Assembly: GCA_016748015.1 (NCBI GenBank)
Contig: JAAOMT010000779.1
Coordinates: forward strand, 205,882 to 269,881
Reading direction: 5' to 3'
Source of the DNA: Geosiphon pyriformis
Lineage: Eukaryota; Glomeromycota; Glomeromycetes; Archaeosporales; Geosiphonaceae
DNA: 64,000 nt
A program made the translations under genes and the position numbers. The first letter of the stretch is position 1, and every line of letters starts with the position of its first letter. The notes below the pieces were generated by a model that was given only the letters and a program-made list of their open reading frames with translations, was not told where the DNA came from and made no database searches. Of this stretch, positions 47,579 through 60,109 are shown piece after piece.

Positions 47579-48265
47579 TAATTTTCTCCTCAAGACTGAG
47601 CTCCATCAAAGTCCAAGCACTATCTGTGATATTGAGATAGTAATCCAAAATAATTGAAGTAATCTGGTCTGAAAATTGTTGAAATTTCAGTTCTGTAAGT
47701 TTGCCAATGTATTGAACTTTCATTGGTTGCAGTATTAGATTTTGTAGAATATTTTCACAAGTATTAAACAAATCATAGAGTCTAAAAGCTGCTCTAAGTT
47801 TGTAGTGAGTGTTTGTTGGTCCAGCTGCTGTTTTGAATTCATTATGAATATGTTTTTATATAGCTTCAGGAATAAGATTTGTTGTTTCAAGTTCCAGTTT
47901 TCGTTCATAAAGTGTCTTTCCAATGTAAAAGTATTTATAGATAGGGGTGTGTTCATTGTTCTGTTCATTGAGAATTAGTAGAAGTTTTTGTTGTATTGTA
48001 GCATTTGGTGGAATGTCAATAGGGACAATTAAAAGATTTTCTTCCAGTGCTTGCTTCAAAAGTCTTGATAACCTATTTTCAGAGTGACTTCTTGTTTTTT
48101 TTTTATAGGGGTGATAGTTCTGTGAATGATTTGCTACTGGGGCTGTGGTTTTTTTCTGAATGTAATTAATTTGACTTCCATTAATCGTTATGAATAAGTC
48201 AGGAAGTGTTTTTAAGGCTAACATTAACTTTTGGGATATTGTTAAATATTTTGGGGAATAATCAT
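47559..48265 (-). pseudogene. Accessory gene after integrase, element 4
   Basis: ATG at 48265; the stop inside the LTR at 47559-47561, with the same EEKIMLPVEF ending as element 1. It is broken early by a CAA to TAA stop and a one-base loss, and once near 47860 before KHIHNEF. Long open parts (122, 70 and 77 codons in the shifting frames) align with elements 1 and 2: IYKYFYIGKTLYERKLEL and KLRAAFRLYDLFNTCE. Function unknown. Confidence 0.68.
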
Positions 48266-48460
48266 GATAAAATTGACTAATTATGAAAAGAGAGAATAAA
48301 AAAAATTATTTTTTGGATATGGGGTTTTTATTTGTTTTTGGGTTTGGGTGTTTTTGTAATTATTTACTATTTTTGTCTTTGTATTTTTATTAGAAAATTA
48401 TTGTAAAATTTAAGTGTTCAAGTTTTGTTGTTGTTCTATTATAATTATTGGTTCTAAATT

Positions 48461-49324
48461 TCAGGGAATATCTTCAGGATTAATTAAAAGGGAATGTGTA
48501 CCAATTTGTGAAATTAATGTTTTAGGATTGTTTCTGGAATAATAGTGTTTCAATCTGTCTCTATGTACAACTTTTGCTAGTATTTTATTATCAAGTCTTA
48601 ACTTGTATGATCCATTGCCTAGAATTTCGTGAATATAAAATAGTCTATTCCATTTATGTTTAAATTTTCCACTCCATTGTTTTTCAGCTTTAGTTCTGTG
48701 TAAGAAAACTTTATTTCCAACTTTAAATTTGTTGGTTATAAGTGGTAATTTGTTGTTATGTCTTTCTTTTTGTTGAGCTTGAGACTGTTCAATATAAGTT
48801 GCTGCTATTCTTCTTTTTCCTTCCAGTGTACTAAAAAGAGTGTAGGCCCTTCTTTGGAGTGTTTCTTGAAAGTTTTCTTCATTGATTGGTTGTACTGGGT
48901 ATGTTTCCACTGTGAAATTAATTGGTAATGTTGCTGTCCTTCCATAAGTAAGATCAAATAATGTGTGTTTTATAGTATCTTGTTTTAGCATTCTGTATGC
49001 TAGTAACACTGATGGAATAAAGATATCCCATTCCTGCTCAAAATCTGTTGAGACTTTGGCCAACGATTCACACAATGTTCTGTTGAAATGTTCTATAAGT
49101 CCATTTGTTTGAGGGTGATAAGGCGATGATAGAAGTCTTTTAACATTGAATTGTTCACAAATTTTTTGTATCAAGTTGTTCACAAAATGTGTTCTTTGAT
49201 CAGATAAGAGTTTAATTGGACATTTATGTCTACAAATAATGTCTTTATAGATGAAATTTGCTACTAATTTTGCATCTGCTCTTTGAATGGCTCTAGCTTC
49301 AGGCCATTTGGTAAGATAATCCAC
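48461..49324 (-). CDS. Open Pol segment: integrase core and C-terminus (element 4)
   Basis: 287 open codons, part of Gag-Pol. The DDE triad is complete: Asp in VDYLTKWPEAR, Asp in LLSDQRTHF and Glu in NGLIEHFNRTL. The C-terminal part carries the GPY/F-like phrase FYIHEILGNGSYKLRLD and then VVHRDRLKHYY. The N-terminal HHCC zinc arm lies upstream (49759-49460), where two stops cut it off (near 49490 and 49460). Of all integrases in the window this is the best preserved. Confidence 0.85.
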   Translation of the reverse strand: MDYLTKWPEARAIQRADAKLVANFIYKDIICRHKCPIKLLSDQRTHFVNNLIQKICEQFNVKRLLSSPYHPQTNGLIEHFNRTLCESLAKVSTDFEQEWDIFIPSVLLAYRMLKQDTIKHTLFDLTYGRTATLPINFTVETYPVQPINEENFQETLQRRAYTLFSTLEGKRRIAATYIEQSQAQQKERHNNKLPLITNKFKVGNKVFLHRTKAEKQWSGKFKHKWNRLFYIHEILGNGSYKLRLDNKILAKVVHRDRLKHYYSRNNPKTLISQIGTHSLLINPEDIP

Positions 49325-52300
49325 TACAACTGCAATATAATGATTTTCTTGGGTTGTGATAGGTAATGGTTTGACTAAATCAATTCCAACTCTGTCAAAA
49401 GGTTGTCCAACTTTGATTGGATTTAAAGATTTTGTGGAGCGAGTTCCTCTTCTTCTTTAACAACTATCACAAGATTCTATATATTGTCAAATGTTTTTTT
49501 GCATGTGAGGCCAAAAATAATGTTCAAGGGTTCTTTGAATTGTTCTATCTCTTCCCAAGTGTGCTGAAAACGGATCTGTGTGCATGTTGTATAAAATTGT
49601 TTCTTTTTCATTCTCTTGTACTAATCTGAATAATTGGTTTGGATTTCTGTGATTTTTATAATAGATTTTGTTCTGGTGTATGAAATATTGTTTTGATTGG
49701 TGTTGTAAACGATGTTTTTTACTTGAAAACCAGTTTTCTAGCATGATAAGGGTCTCCAAATAATTTTTAAGATTGCTGTAATTTCTGGGATTTATTCTTG
49801 TTTGGTTATTTTGTTGGTAAGTTGATAAGTTGTGGTGAAATTGTTGTTAGTATTAATCTTGTCTTATTCTTGAGAGGCTATCAACATTGGTATGTAGTTT
49901 TCCTGGTTTGTGGTGTACAATATATTTGTAGTCTGCTAGGAAGTCATTTCATCAAGACTGTTTGGCATTTTGTTCAGTTTTCTTTTTATTGAGCCATTTG
50001 AGGCCAATGTTGTCAATTATTATGTCAAATTCTTTTCCATTTTTCAGATATTGTTGAAAATGTTTAAGAACCCAAATAACTGCAGCAGTTTCTAATTCAG
50101 TTGAGCCGTATTTTAGTTCTGTTGGTTTGAGTGTTCTACTAGCATAAGCAATGACTTGTTCTTGCCCATTTTCATCTACTTGTGATAAGATGACACCAAA
50201 TGCTATGTGTGAAGCATTAGTGGCTAGTTGAAATCATTTATTGAAGTCTGGATAAGCAAGAACTAGGGCTGTTGTTAGCTTTGTTTTAAGGGTTTCAAAT
50301 GCTTTTTGTTGTTCTTCAGTCTATTTGTATGGCACATTTTTATTGGTGAGATAATTAAATGGTTTGGCAATTTCTGAGAATCTTTTGATAAATTTTCAAT
50401 AATAGGAGGCTAATCTTACAAATTCTCATAGCTCTGTGGTATTTTTGGAGGTTTGGAAGTTTTTGACAGCATTGATTGTTCCAGGGTTTGGTTTGACTCC
50501 ATCTTTGCTAACAATGTGTCCAAGAAAAATTAAGCTTGTTTTTCCAAAGTGACATTTCTCAATATTCAACTTCAATCCTGCTTTCTGTAATCATTGAAAA
50601 ACTTCTCGCAGGTGAATAAAATGGGCTTCAAAGCTTGGTGAATACACATCAGTGTTATCAAGGTAAACAACTACTGATTGCCATAAGAGTCCTTCATATA
50701 CAACATCTATGAGTTGTTGGAATATTGCTGGTGCATTACAGAGTCCAAAAGGCATAACATTGAACTCATAGTTTCCTCCTTGGATGGTAAATGCTGTTTT
50801 GGATCGGTTTTTTGAGTCCATTTTGACTTGCCAGTATCCACTTTCCAAGTCCAAAGTTGAGAAGAACTTGGCTTTCCTAAAGCATCTAACATGTCATCAA
50901 TTCTTGGAAGAAGGTAGGCATCTCCAATTGTCACACTGTTCAATTGGCAATAGTCAAAACAAAATCTGATTTTTCCATTTTTCTTTTTGACAAGGACTAC
51001 TGGTGAGGCCCAAGGACTTCTTGATGATTGAATCAATCCATTATTAAACATTCTCTGAACTTCTTCTCTGATAAATTGGTGACTGGCAGATGGCACTTTG
51101 TAAGCTTGCTAACATTTTGGTAGAGCATCTTCTGTATGGATCTGATGTTAAACGATATCCATTTTTCCCAGGTCATTGTTGTCTTTTGCAAATATATCTG
51201 CAAATTCAGCTATCAATTGTTTCAATTGTCTTTGTTGTTGAGGTTCTAAGGGACCCATGTTAATATAAGAGAGTTTTTCTTCCAAAAGATGGTAGTTTTC
51301 AGTGGTGGAAATGATATTTGGATTTGGGAGTAGAGTATGCCTTATAATTTCGATAAAATTAGAGACAATTTGAGGGTTTTCATCTTGAAAAATATTGCTG
51401 TGTATGATTCTAATCTCTAATTTGTTTAATAAGACAATAAAGTAATTATTGGGGTTGTAGAATGTAACTCAAAATTTTTTCATTCCTTTGGGAATATAAA
51501 CGTTTGGAATTGAGATTTTATGCTTCAAACAGATTTGTTCATTGGATTCAAAGATTTGTTGGGTAGTAGTGAGTTTTGAGCAAGTGTAAATTTCGTAATG
51601 TTCTTTAAAAAATGAAATGGTAATTGGTTGGGGAAGTTGAAGAATCTGGTAAGATTCATTTTGTATTTTAAGGGCTATGTTTACTGGAACTGTAAATCAT
51701 CCAGTTAAACCAAAACCTTGAGTTCCTCTTTCACTTTTTCCCAATTGTTCTTTGTTGTTAACTGATTGTAGACTCGAAATATTGATTAAAGGTAGGTAAA
51801 TTGCTTGAGCAATTTTTTTAGCATGTTCAATCTTGAATGATTTGTCTGTTTCATTTTGCAACATGATGGTAATGTCTCCAGTGTATTCTGCATCTATAAC
51901 TTCTCCTCTAATATTGATTCCTTTGCTTGCCAATGATAATCTGGAGGCAATTTAAACCATTGCTCCAAGTGGAATTTCAAGAGCAATTTTGAGATTGATT
52001 TTTGTCAAAGACTTTGGTTGGAGAACCAAAGTATCTTTTCCTGGATATCTTAAGTCATATCCAGCATCAATTTCGTGTGCTTTTTCTGGTCTGATTTCTT
52101 GGCCATAGTTGTCAAAATATTTAAGTTGTAGAGGTGGTTGTTTTTCAAGAAGATAGATGGAAGTTCTTCTACTAGTTCAGATACTTCAAATTCGATTTCA
52201 TTTTCATCATTCTCATTTGGCAGAGGAATGCTAAGAGCATAATATTCTAAACATCATTGGTCATCACAAGGCATAACACATTCTTCACACAATTGAATGT

Positions 52301-53162
52301 TTATTTGCTCTAATCATTGAATTTGAGCTTCTTTGGTTGGATATGTGTGGCTTGCAATTTGGTAATAGGTTTCTATTTTATCTTCATAATCAAATCCAGC
52401 TAATTCTATGGTATACTCAATGTATTCAGCTTCTTTTATTTGGCAGACATCTTCTTGGGTGGCTCCATTGATCAATGTCATTGCTAGGTCAAAAATTATT
52501 TCAACATCATGAAGGTAGTGGTAAAGTTTATTGAGAGCACTATTGTATGCTGCATCAAATAGTGTTCCTCTTTTAACTTTTTCCGAAATTAATAGAGCAT
52601 ATTGGCAGATCTGATCACATACTCTTCCTCTCATTGCTACATCAATCCAATTGCATTCTTTTGGTAGCCTTTCTCCACAAGTAAGACAAAGAGTTTTGTC
52701 CCATTTTCTACTTCTCTTTGAAGATCCAAATCATTCTCTATGGCATGCCTTGCAGAAGTAACAAATGCGAGTTTCATATTTCTTTTCTGGAGAAATACAG
52801 GCTTCCATAGATGAAAACTTCTTTTTGCAATCTTTGCATTTTAGTAGAATATATGATGGTTCTTTTCATAGTTCTGATATAGAATATCTAACTTTTTTCC
52901 ATCCTTTTGATTCTTCAAAAATCTCTTGTTCTGTTTCCTCAGCCCAATTGGATGGTAATCCAAGAGCCATATAGGTTTCAGTAAGTGGCATTTCTTTCTC
53001 TTCTTTAAATTCAAATACTGGAGCTTTTTCTAATTGTTTGTTAAAAGTACTACAGATTGCAGGTACTATAGTATATTGTTCTTGGTATGAGATTTTAAGT
53101 TTTTGAGTTTCCTAGTTCAGGTTTGCATTGGCCTTAAGAAGCCAATCATTTTTTATTAGAGC

Positions 53163-53396
53163 TTAGTATTGGGGTGTATTCATAACAAGAACTTTAACTG
53201 GAATGATAATTCCATCAATTGTAAAGGGGAAATCATCAATTTCTCCTACTGGAGTCTTCTTCATACCATCAGCTGTGACAATAACTGTTTGAGCTGGTCT
53301 GTTTACGTTTTGTTTGAGTTGTTGCATCAGCTGGTAAGTAATGATACTTCCAGCCGATCCACTATCTAAGATTAAGCAAATGGGTTTTCCTTTCAC
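53163..53396 (-). CDS. Open Pol segment: aspartic protease (element 4)
   Basis: 77 open codons with the retropepsin active site LILDSGSAGSIIT, then TADGMKKTPVGEIDDFPF, which should form the flap and hydrophobic core. It is the only copy in the window that keeps the catalytic Asp-Ser-Gly: element 1 has NSG, element 2 DSR, element 3 NSK. It would cleave the Gag-Pol polyprotein. Confidence 0.78.
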   Translation of the reverse strand: MKGKPICLILDSGSAGSIITYQLMQQLKQNVNRPAQTVIVTADGMKKTPVGEIDDFPFTIDGIIIPVKVLVMNTPQY

Positions 53397-55513
53397 TATA
53401 GCTTCTGTGTATATAGCAGTAATTGCTTTCTGTTTATTGACTGCTGCATTACTAAGCAGAAATGGTAATTTATTTGCTTCAAATTCAAATGGAAATATAT
53501 CTAACAGATTGGCATTTTGGGCAATTTGAGCTAGTAGAATAGTGTGGTTAAAAGGGTTTGATCTTGGTGCTGCAATTTCATCTTCAGAAAGGGCAGTTTG
53601 TTGAAAATCCGATTTCTCTGGTATTGTAAGATAACTGGATTAAGTGTGATAGTGATTGGGTCTTTGCTGACCAGAATTTCGGGGAACCAACTGGTTATTT
53701 GGATTAATTCTGTTGTTGTTATTCTGAAATTGATTTTGGGGTGTGAATTGGTTATGTTAAACCAATCTTCTTGCTAGTACTTAATATTGTTGAATGGGTG
53801 GTGTCTGATATTGCTGAATTGGTAAAGATTGCTAATATTGTTGTTGAATTGGTTGTGGAGCTGGTTGATAATAGCTGTTTTGAATTTGTGGTCTCAGTGA
53901 ATAATAAGTTGGTGGTGGGAGTTGGTAATAAAATTGTTGTGGTGAAAAGTAACATTGATTACTCCTGTTTTGTTGGTCTCTTTGTAGTTTTCTGCAATCT
54001 TGTTTTCAGTGTCCTGGAATTTCACAATAGTGACAATTTTGAGGTTGGTTGTTGGATGGTGATCCAAAATTGTTTTGGTTGCATCATTGTGGTGGTTGAT
54101 ATTTTTGTGGTTGTTGTTGCTGTTGTTGCTGGTTTGTAAAATAGCTTTCAACTTTCTTTGTGAGTTGGTCTATCTTTTCTTCAGCTGCTGAGCTGGTTTC
54201 TCCAATAGTCAAGTTAACAAGTTTGGTGTGATTTGCTTCTTCCATTGCCATTTTATAGCTCTTTGCATGTCTAATAGCAATTGCTAAGTCTGCTGGAGCA
54301 TGTGGACAGACTTTCTTAATCAGTTTGTCTTTTAACCCTGCTATAAACTGATCCAGAATTTGAGCATTGGAATAGTAGTCATTGGTTTCTAATTGTCAAA
54401 TTTGTTTGAGAAGTTTGTTGAATCTTCCAAGATAGGTCATAACAGTTTCAGATGTTTCTTGTTTGATATTGTAAAAGTGGTTTCTGAGAGTAATAGAGAT
54501 ATTGTTGTCAGTGAATTGTTGTAGAAAAGCATCTTTGAATGCTTGCCAGTTTTCAAATAGTTTTTCTAAATTTTCAAACCATTTTCCTACTGTTCTTTGG
54601 AGAAAGTAGGGAATTGCTTTAAGCATTTTTGCTACAATCCAACCATTTGCATCTCCTGCTTTTTGAACTTTGTCGAGCCATTCTTGAGAACTGGTATTAT
54701 TATCTTCACCCATAAATTCTGGAATCTTTGCAATATAAGCAGTTGCCATTTTCTTTTCGTTTTCTATGGCTTCTCTTTGTTCTGATTCAGTTTCTTCACT
54801 TTCCAAATTTTCTGAATGATCACTTTTGTTTTCCTGCAAATATTCAATAATATTGGTGCTTGTTGATATAGGTTCCTGTTGTTGAGTAGGATTTCTAGGT
54901 GACTAAAAATCTTCTGGTTTGAAGAAATGGTTAAGTAGTGAATTTGGTGTTTGTGGTCGAGCAAGTAAAATTGGAAATGGTGTGATAGAAAGTAGTAATT
55001 TGACACTGGTTCCTTGTTCAAGTGTTTGCAAGTGTTTGGCAGTTGTCTTTGGTAGTATTGGAGTGTTTGGAGCAGTTTTTGAGTGTTGTTTCACTTTTTG
55101 TTTGTCTTTATTGTCTGTTTCTGTTTCTGATTCAAAGTCAAAAGAGTATTTAGACTGTACTGGGTATTTTTTTTCACAATACTTGATAATGTTGTAATTG
55201 AGTTCTTGAAAGTAGATGGCAAGTGTTTCACTGTTAAGGTCTTCAGTTTCCAATCATGAATAGTGTACTAGATTATTGTAGAGATTGCTTCTCACTTTTG
55301 AAATGTTGTAATTTCCAAGAAGATAATTGTTGATATGGTTTTCAATGTATTGGTAGAGTGTTCTTTCAACAATTTCAATTCCGTCTGGGATGTTGAATCT
55401 CTGCTTGCAATGGATGTAAATTGACTAATAATACTCTAGAGTTGTTGTGTCTGGTGTGATTGCCACTTTGAAGTTTGTTGTTTGCTGTGTTATTTTCATG
55501 AAAGAGCACCAAA

Positions 55514-56524
55514 TGTTACTGGAGGTTTTTGGTCTCTTTTCTTGAATGTTGTAACTGTTTGTTGGTTGCAAATTCACGTTTTCTAGAAGTAGTTGAACCT
55601 TCAATAACTGAATTTATCTTCAAATTATCTCCTATAATTTGAACTGCTGGGCTTATAAGTGGAATGGCCAATTCCTTGCCAGTTACTTTATGTAGTTATA
55701 TTGTAGTAAATGTCAACTCTTTCTCAGGAATTGCTCATCTGAAAGCTCACTAAAAATGTGTAGTTATTTTGCTGTGAAAGTCAACTTTTCTACAGGAATC
55801 TCGTCTGTAGGCTACCCTAATGATTATAATAAGAAAATAAAAGAAAAGTAAAAGAAAAGTAAAAGAAATTGAATTCTGTCAAGGGAAACGTTTTCTATTC
55901 AGGCCTGGAGTTACTAACAGTTTACTGAAATTGGTAGCTAATTAATTTCAAAACATTAGTTGGGTTTTGGAAATTTTCTAAGTGCAATAATTAAAAAATT
56001 TGGTTTTTCAAATTATTTGGTATTTATTTCTTTTTGTGTGTATAGGAATGGTTCTAAGTGATAAATTTAAAATAAGATACATTTTTTTGAAGAGAAAAGC
56101 TCTTCTTTTATACAACTTGTTGTAATACTAGTCTATGAACTTGCACTTTTTCTCTTTGCTTAAATTTCGGCAAACTAAAGATACATTTTAATGGACTACA
56201 AGTTATTTCACTGAACTATTGATTAATTTGGGTGAACTATTTATAATTTTGGCAAATTTCTATAAATTTTGGCAAATTTCTTATAAATTTCAGTGAATTT
56301 CTGTAAATTTCGGCAAATTTTTGAATGTTACAAAGTTTAGGGTATTGTGTAATTTGATTATTCTACTTTTTGTTATACTAATTGAATTATTTAATTGAAT
56401 CGTGATATGTGATAATTGATTAAATAATAAATGATAATTTGAAATGATATTAATATACTAATTAATTATAGGAATTATAAAAGTAATTTCATGCTAATTA
56501 ATAGCTAAAATTTTACTGGTAACA
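55514..56524 (-). repeat. 5' LTR of element 4
   Basis: 1011 bp. TATAAAAG on the minus strand at 56105-56112. It is 20 bp longer than its partner through extra copies of a TAAATTTCGGCRAATTTC-like repeat near 56240-56320. Confidence 0.92.
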
Positions 56525-56650
56525 ACACTATTCACATAAGTTTTCTTCTTGCCACTAGACCAAATCCCCAATCCAGCTAAATCAGCACTAGAACTACTAG
56601 CAGAAGAGCCCACCAGTTCTATAGCAACAAATAAAAGTGAAAGAAAAAAA
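56525..56650 (-). pseudogene. LINE-b ORF1, first part
   Basis: The minus-strand reading VAIELVGSSASSSSADLAG, then LGIWSSGKKKTYVNSVY, leads into the duplication where element 4 is inserted and continues at 46587. About 110 bp of 5' leader follow to the LINE end at 56760. Confidence 0.6.
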
Positions 56651-56773
56651 ATAACTGCAAAAACAAGGAGTAGGAAGTAAAAGAAAGGTTATTTCAGCTA
56701 CAAAATATTTAATGCTCTTATTGTGATCAAAGAATTGATAAAAGAGAGTCTATTTTTTAGTTTTTTTGATATT

Positions 56774-59560
56774 ATATACTTAATTATTTTAAACATAATT
56801 AATTTTAACTTGTAATAAATATATAAAATTTTTTTTTATTTTTATTAAATCTTGTTTAAATTTTTTAAAACATTGGTTAACTAATTTTAACACAATATTA
56901 TTTATTAATTTAATATTTTAAAATTTTTTTGTTATTTTTTTTATTAATAATTTTTTTAATATATTATAGTTTAAGCAAATTTTATAATTATTTTTTATGT
57001 TATATTTATATATTTTTTTAATAATTTTTAATAATTTTATATTAATTAAAGTTTTAATATTAATTAAAATTATAATACTTTTATGGTTTGTAAAAAAATT
57101 TTAATGTTTGAAATTTTTATCTTAAAATTAATAAATATATAATTTATAATTTTTTATATCTTTAAAGTTCTCTTGTATTTATTTAAATTTTTTTAGTTTG
57201 TTATTAATTATATTAATTAAGTTCAATTTTTTATGTAATTTGTGTTAATTAAATTTTTAAATTTTTTATTATAATCATATTATAACTTTTGTTTATTTTT
57301 TTAACTATTAAAAAATTAAATATTTTTAATTGTTTTAATTTAATATATATTTTTAATATTAATATATTTATGTTTTTTTTAAAAAATAATTTTAAAATTA
57401 AAATTGTTTTTATTTTAATTATTTTTTTTGTTATTTGTAAAAATTTTCAATTTATTAAATTTATTTTTTATTTAGAATATAATTTTGTAACTTAATTTAA
57501 TTTTTACAATAATTAAAATTGTGTTTTTTTTGGTTTTGTGCTATTTTATTATTGTCAAATATTTTTTATATAATATATAAATATTTTAGAAGTGTTGTTT
57601 ATTCTAATTATTGTTTTATTAATTTGTATTTTAGTAAAATAATTTGTAATTATTATAAATAAATTTTTAAGTTTGGTTTTTATTTATATTTTTATTTTCT
57701 GGTTTTTTTAAATATAGAATTTTTATAATTATCTGATTTTTTAACTTTAAAGTTAATATTTATTTTAATATATTAATTACCAATTAAATTAAGTTGCTAA
57801 AATTTTTTTATATTTTGCCAAATTTTTTAACTTATTTATATTTTTTTGTTTCAATTTACTGTAATTTTTATACTTTTTTTTGGTTTTTTTGCTCTATATT
57901 TTATTTATAACTTGCTTCAAATTTATCTTTTTATTTATAATCTTTTTACTTAATAACTTTAATTTATTTTAAAATATTATTTGTGTTTATATAATTTTTT
58001 AAAAAAAAAACTGATTAATTAATAAGTAGCTTTTTTTATATTATTGTGTTACAATAACAATTTTTTGTATTTTTATTAATTTTATAAATGTTTTATATAC
58101 GAAGTTTTAATTTTAAATTGTTTAGTTTAATTCAATTACATATTACTTTATAAAATTTAAAAATGGTTTTTAATATATTTTTTAACGTGTTTTAAAATTA
58201 AAACAGATTGTAATAACTTTTTTTTGTATATAATACCATATTTCTAATAATATATATTTTTTAATGTTTTTTTATAAATTTTTTTATTAAGATGTTTTTT
58301 AATAAATTAATTAAAATAACTTTGTATTTGTTTTTTTTTCTTATGTTTTTTTATTTTTAATAAATTTAATTATTACTAATTAAAATTGTTTAATTAGTTA
58401 TTTTTTTTTATTTGTTTTAATTTTAAAAATTTTATTTTAGCTTTTTGTCAAATTTTTTAATTAACTGTATTTTACAATTTTTATTTATTTAAAAATTAAT
58501 AAAATTGTTTTTATTGTTTTATAAATATTTTTTTTTGTTAAATTTAATTAGCATATTTTTAACATTTTTATTTATTGTTATATATTTTTTATTAATTAAC
58601 TTAATAACAGCTTTTTTTTAACTTGAAAATAAATATAACTTTAATGAATTTTTTGAATTTTTTGAAAGTAAAAACTTTTTCTATATTAATATAATTTAAG
58701 TTTTTTTTATTATTTAATTTAATATTATGATTATTTAATTTTTTTATATTTAAATCAAATTTCAAAAGTTTTATACTTTTTAATTTTTTTTTAGATATTT
58801 TTATTCTTAATATTAAAAGTATAAGTATTTATATTTAAGTTAATAAGTTTTATAATTTTTTATTTATTTATATCTAATTTTATTGATTTTTTATAATAAG
58901 CTGGATTTTTTTTAAGAAATTTTTAAAAATATTATTTCTTAACTTATTTGAAACAAACAAATTTAATTTTTTTGTATTTAGATAAAACAAAAATATTAAA
59001 TATAAACAGAATTTTATAATTTATTTCTTTAATTTTTAATAAATAAATAAATAATTAATTAATTTTTAATGAGAAAAAAATTATATATATTATTATTATT
59101 ATTAAAATATTAATTTTATTTTATTTTTTATTTTTTGGCCAAATTTATAATTAACTTTAAAATTTAAAATTTAATAAACTTAAAAAAATAATTTTTAATT
59201 AAGATTATTTATAAGTTATTAAATCAATTTTTTTTTTAATAATTTAATATAAATAAAAAACATAAAAAAGATATAATTTAAATAAACTTTTAAAACAAAA
59301 ATATTTATATATTTTTACAATTAAATAATATTGCAAAATTTTAATAAAAGAATTATTTTTTGTAATTAACAAATATTTATTTAATTATTTAATCAAAATA
59401 TTATAAACATGCATTATAATTCAGTTTTGCTAATTAAATACAATTTTAATTGATTTATATAATTGTTTATATGTAAAAATTGCATGAACTGTATTTATTT
59501 TGAGCCATGTATGTATATAAATAGTAGTCGAACTACATTTAATAAAAGCATTTAAAAAAA
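56774..59560. other. Extremely AT-rich spacer, probably the decayed rest of LINE-a
   Basis: Nearly pure A/T with no sustained frame. The first 100 bp may continue the LINE-a endonuclease reading (FIFIKSCLNF for the SFKKCLDL of LINE-b), but the match is short. The rest I could not assign. A TATATAAATAGTAGTCG stretch near 59510 stands out by its higher GC. Confidence 0.35.
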
Positions 59561-60109
59561 ATCTCATACAAAATATCATTAAAAAATTTTAGTTTTTAGT
59601 TTTTGAACTTTTAAACTAAATGAATGATGTAAAAAATATAAGGAAATTGTTTATTTAACTTCGTGTTTATCCCAATAGTTTATAAAATCCTGCATTAGGC
59701 ATTTTATTTTTATTTCTAGAAATATCAAATCCAAGATAAGAGCTGCATGTATTTGCCATGTATTTGCCATGTATTATAGTTTCAACAAATTGGGAAATGA
59801 TTCTTAAATTCTTATGAACATGAACTTTTCTAAACAATTACATTTTTGTTATCGAATTGTTTTACTTAAGTTTCTCATTATATAGATAATTTTGGGCGAA
59901 TTCAAGTTTTTCAGATAATCAAAACGTAAAGCGTACAATGATAAAATTATAATTTATGGAAAAAAGTTTGGGCAAGCATTTTTATAGCAAAACTTAGTCA
60001 TGCAAGTAAACCCAGATAGCAATTTTCTCTCGGTCTACTCTTCTGGGGCAAAAAGTGGTAAATGATCTGCAATAAAGTAATTTGGTTCTTGGTATATTTT
60101 ATGAACCCT
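59561..60109 (-). other. Probable 3' untranslated region of the makorin-like gene
   Basis: Composition is intermediate between the spacer and the exons. It has no long frame of its own beyond shadows of the makorin exon. TTTATT (AATAAA on the coding strand) occurs near 59651 and 59703. An 11-bp unit, TATTTGCCATG, is repeated at 59750-59776. Confidence 0.4.

Larger units (their letters stand above)
48410..55499 (-). pseudogene. Gag-Pol of element 4
   Basis: ATG at 55499 inside the primer site opens in frame (MKITQQTTNFKVAITPDTTT). Landmarks: Gag 55253-54396; knuckle near 54000 reads CHYCEIPGH-stop-KQDC (TGG to TGA); protease near 53340-53396 with LILDSGSAGS intact, followed by the flap-like ADGMKKTPVGEIDDF; Cys-rich module 53000-52260; dUTPase 52100-51690, with GEVIDAEYTGDI in motif 3; RT 51096-50591 with YLDN at 50648-50665; RNase H about 50350-49980; integrase 49759-48461. 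End TAA 48410. A deletion of about ten bases near 52150 and a one-base loss near 50875 shift the frame. Confidence 0.85.
46588..56524 (-). mobile_element. Element 4: Ty3/gypsy LTR retrotransposon, family F1
   Basis: LTRs at 46588-47578 (991 bp) and 55514-56524 (1011 bp), flanked by a perfect 4-bp duplication ACAC (46584-46587 and 56525-56528). It is inserted in LINE-b ORF1. The body is minus-strand with all F1 domains. It keeps the protease DSG and the integrase D, D, E, but RT reads YLDN, and there are frameshifts near 52150 and 50875 and stops in the knuckle and integrase. Confidence 0.93.
39923..56760 (-). mobile_element. LINE-b: non-LTR retrotransposon, nearly full length (split by element 4)
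   Basis: It encodes ORF1 and ORF2 on the minus strand, with a T-run on the left (the A-tail of the coding strand). The 13-bp text TTTTTTTGATATT occurs just outside both ends (39910-39922 and 56761-56773) and fits a target-site duplication from target-primed insertion into LINE-a. Element 4 splits ORF1. The RT, endonuclease and RNase H active sites are mutated. Confidence 0.78.

Noticed and set aside
50570-50610. In-frame TGA where Trp is expected (for example before LQKAGLKL in RT and in the CCHC knuckle of element 4), suggesting TGA codes for Trp
   Set aside because: Other Trp codons became TAG, Gln codons became TAA/TAG in the same genes, and the intact makorin gene uses TGG for Trp. The pattern is C:G to T:A decay, not a code change.
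57289-57495. A 68-codon frame in the AT-rich spacer, very rich in Phe, Ile and Asn
   Set aside because: Composition is what A/T sequence gives by chance, with no match to LINE, LTR or host genes.
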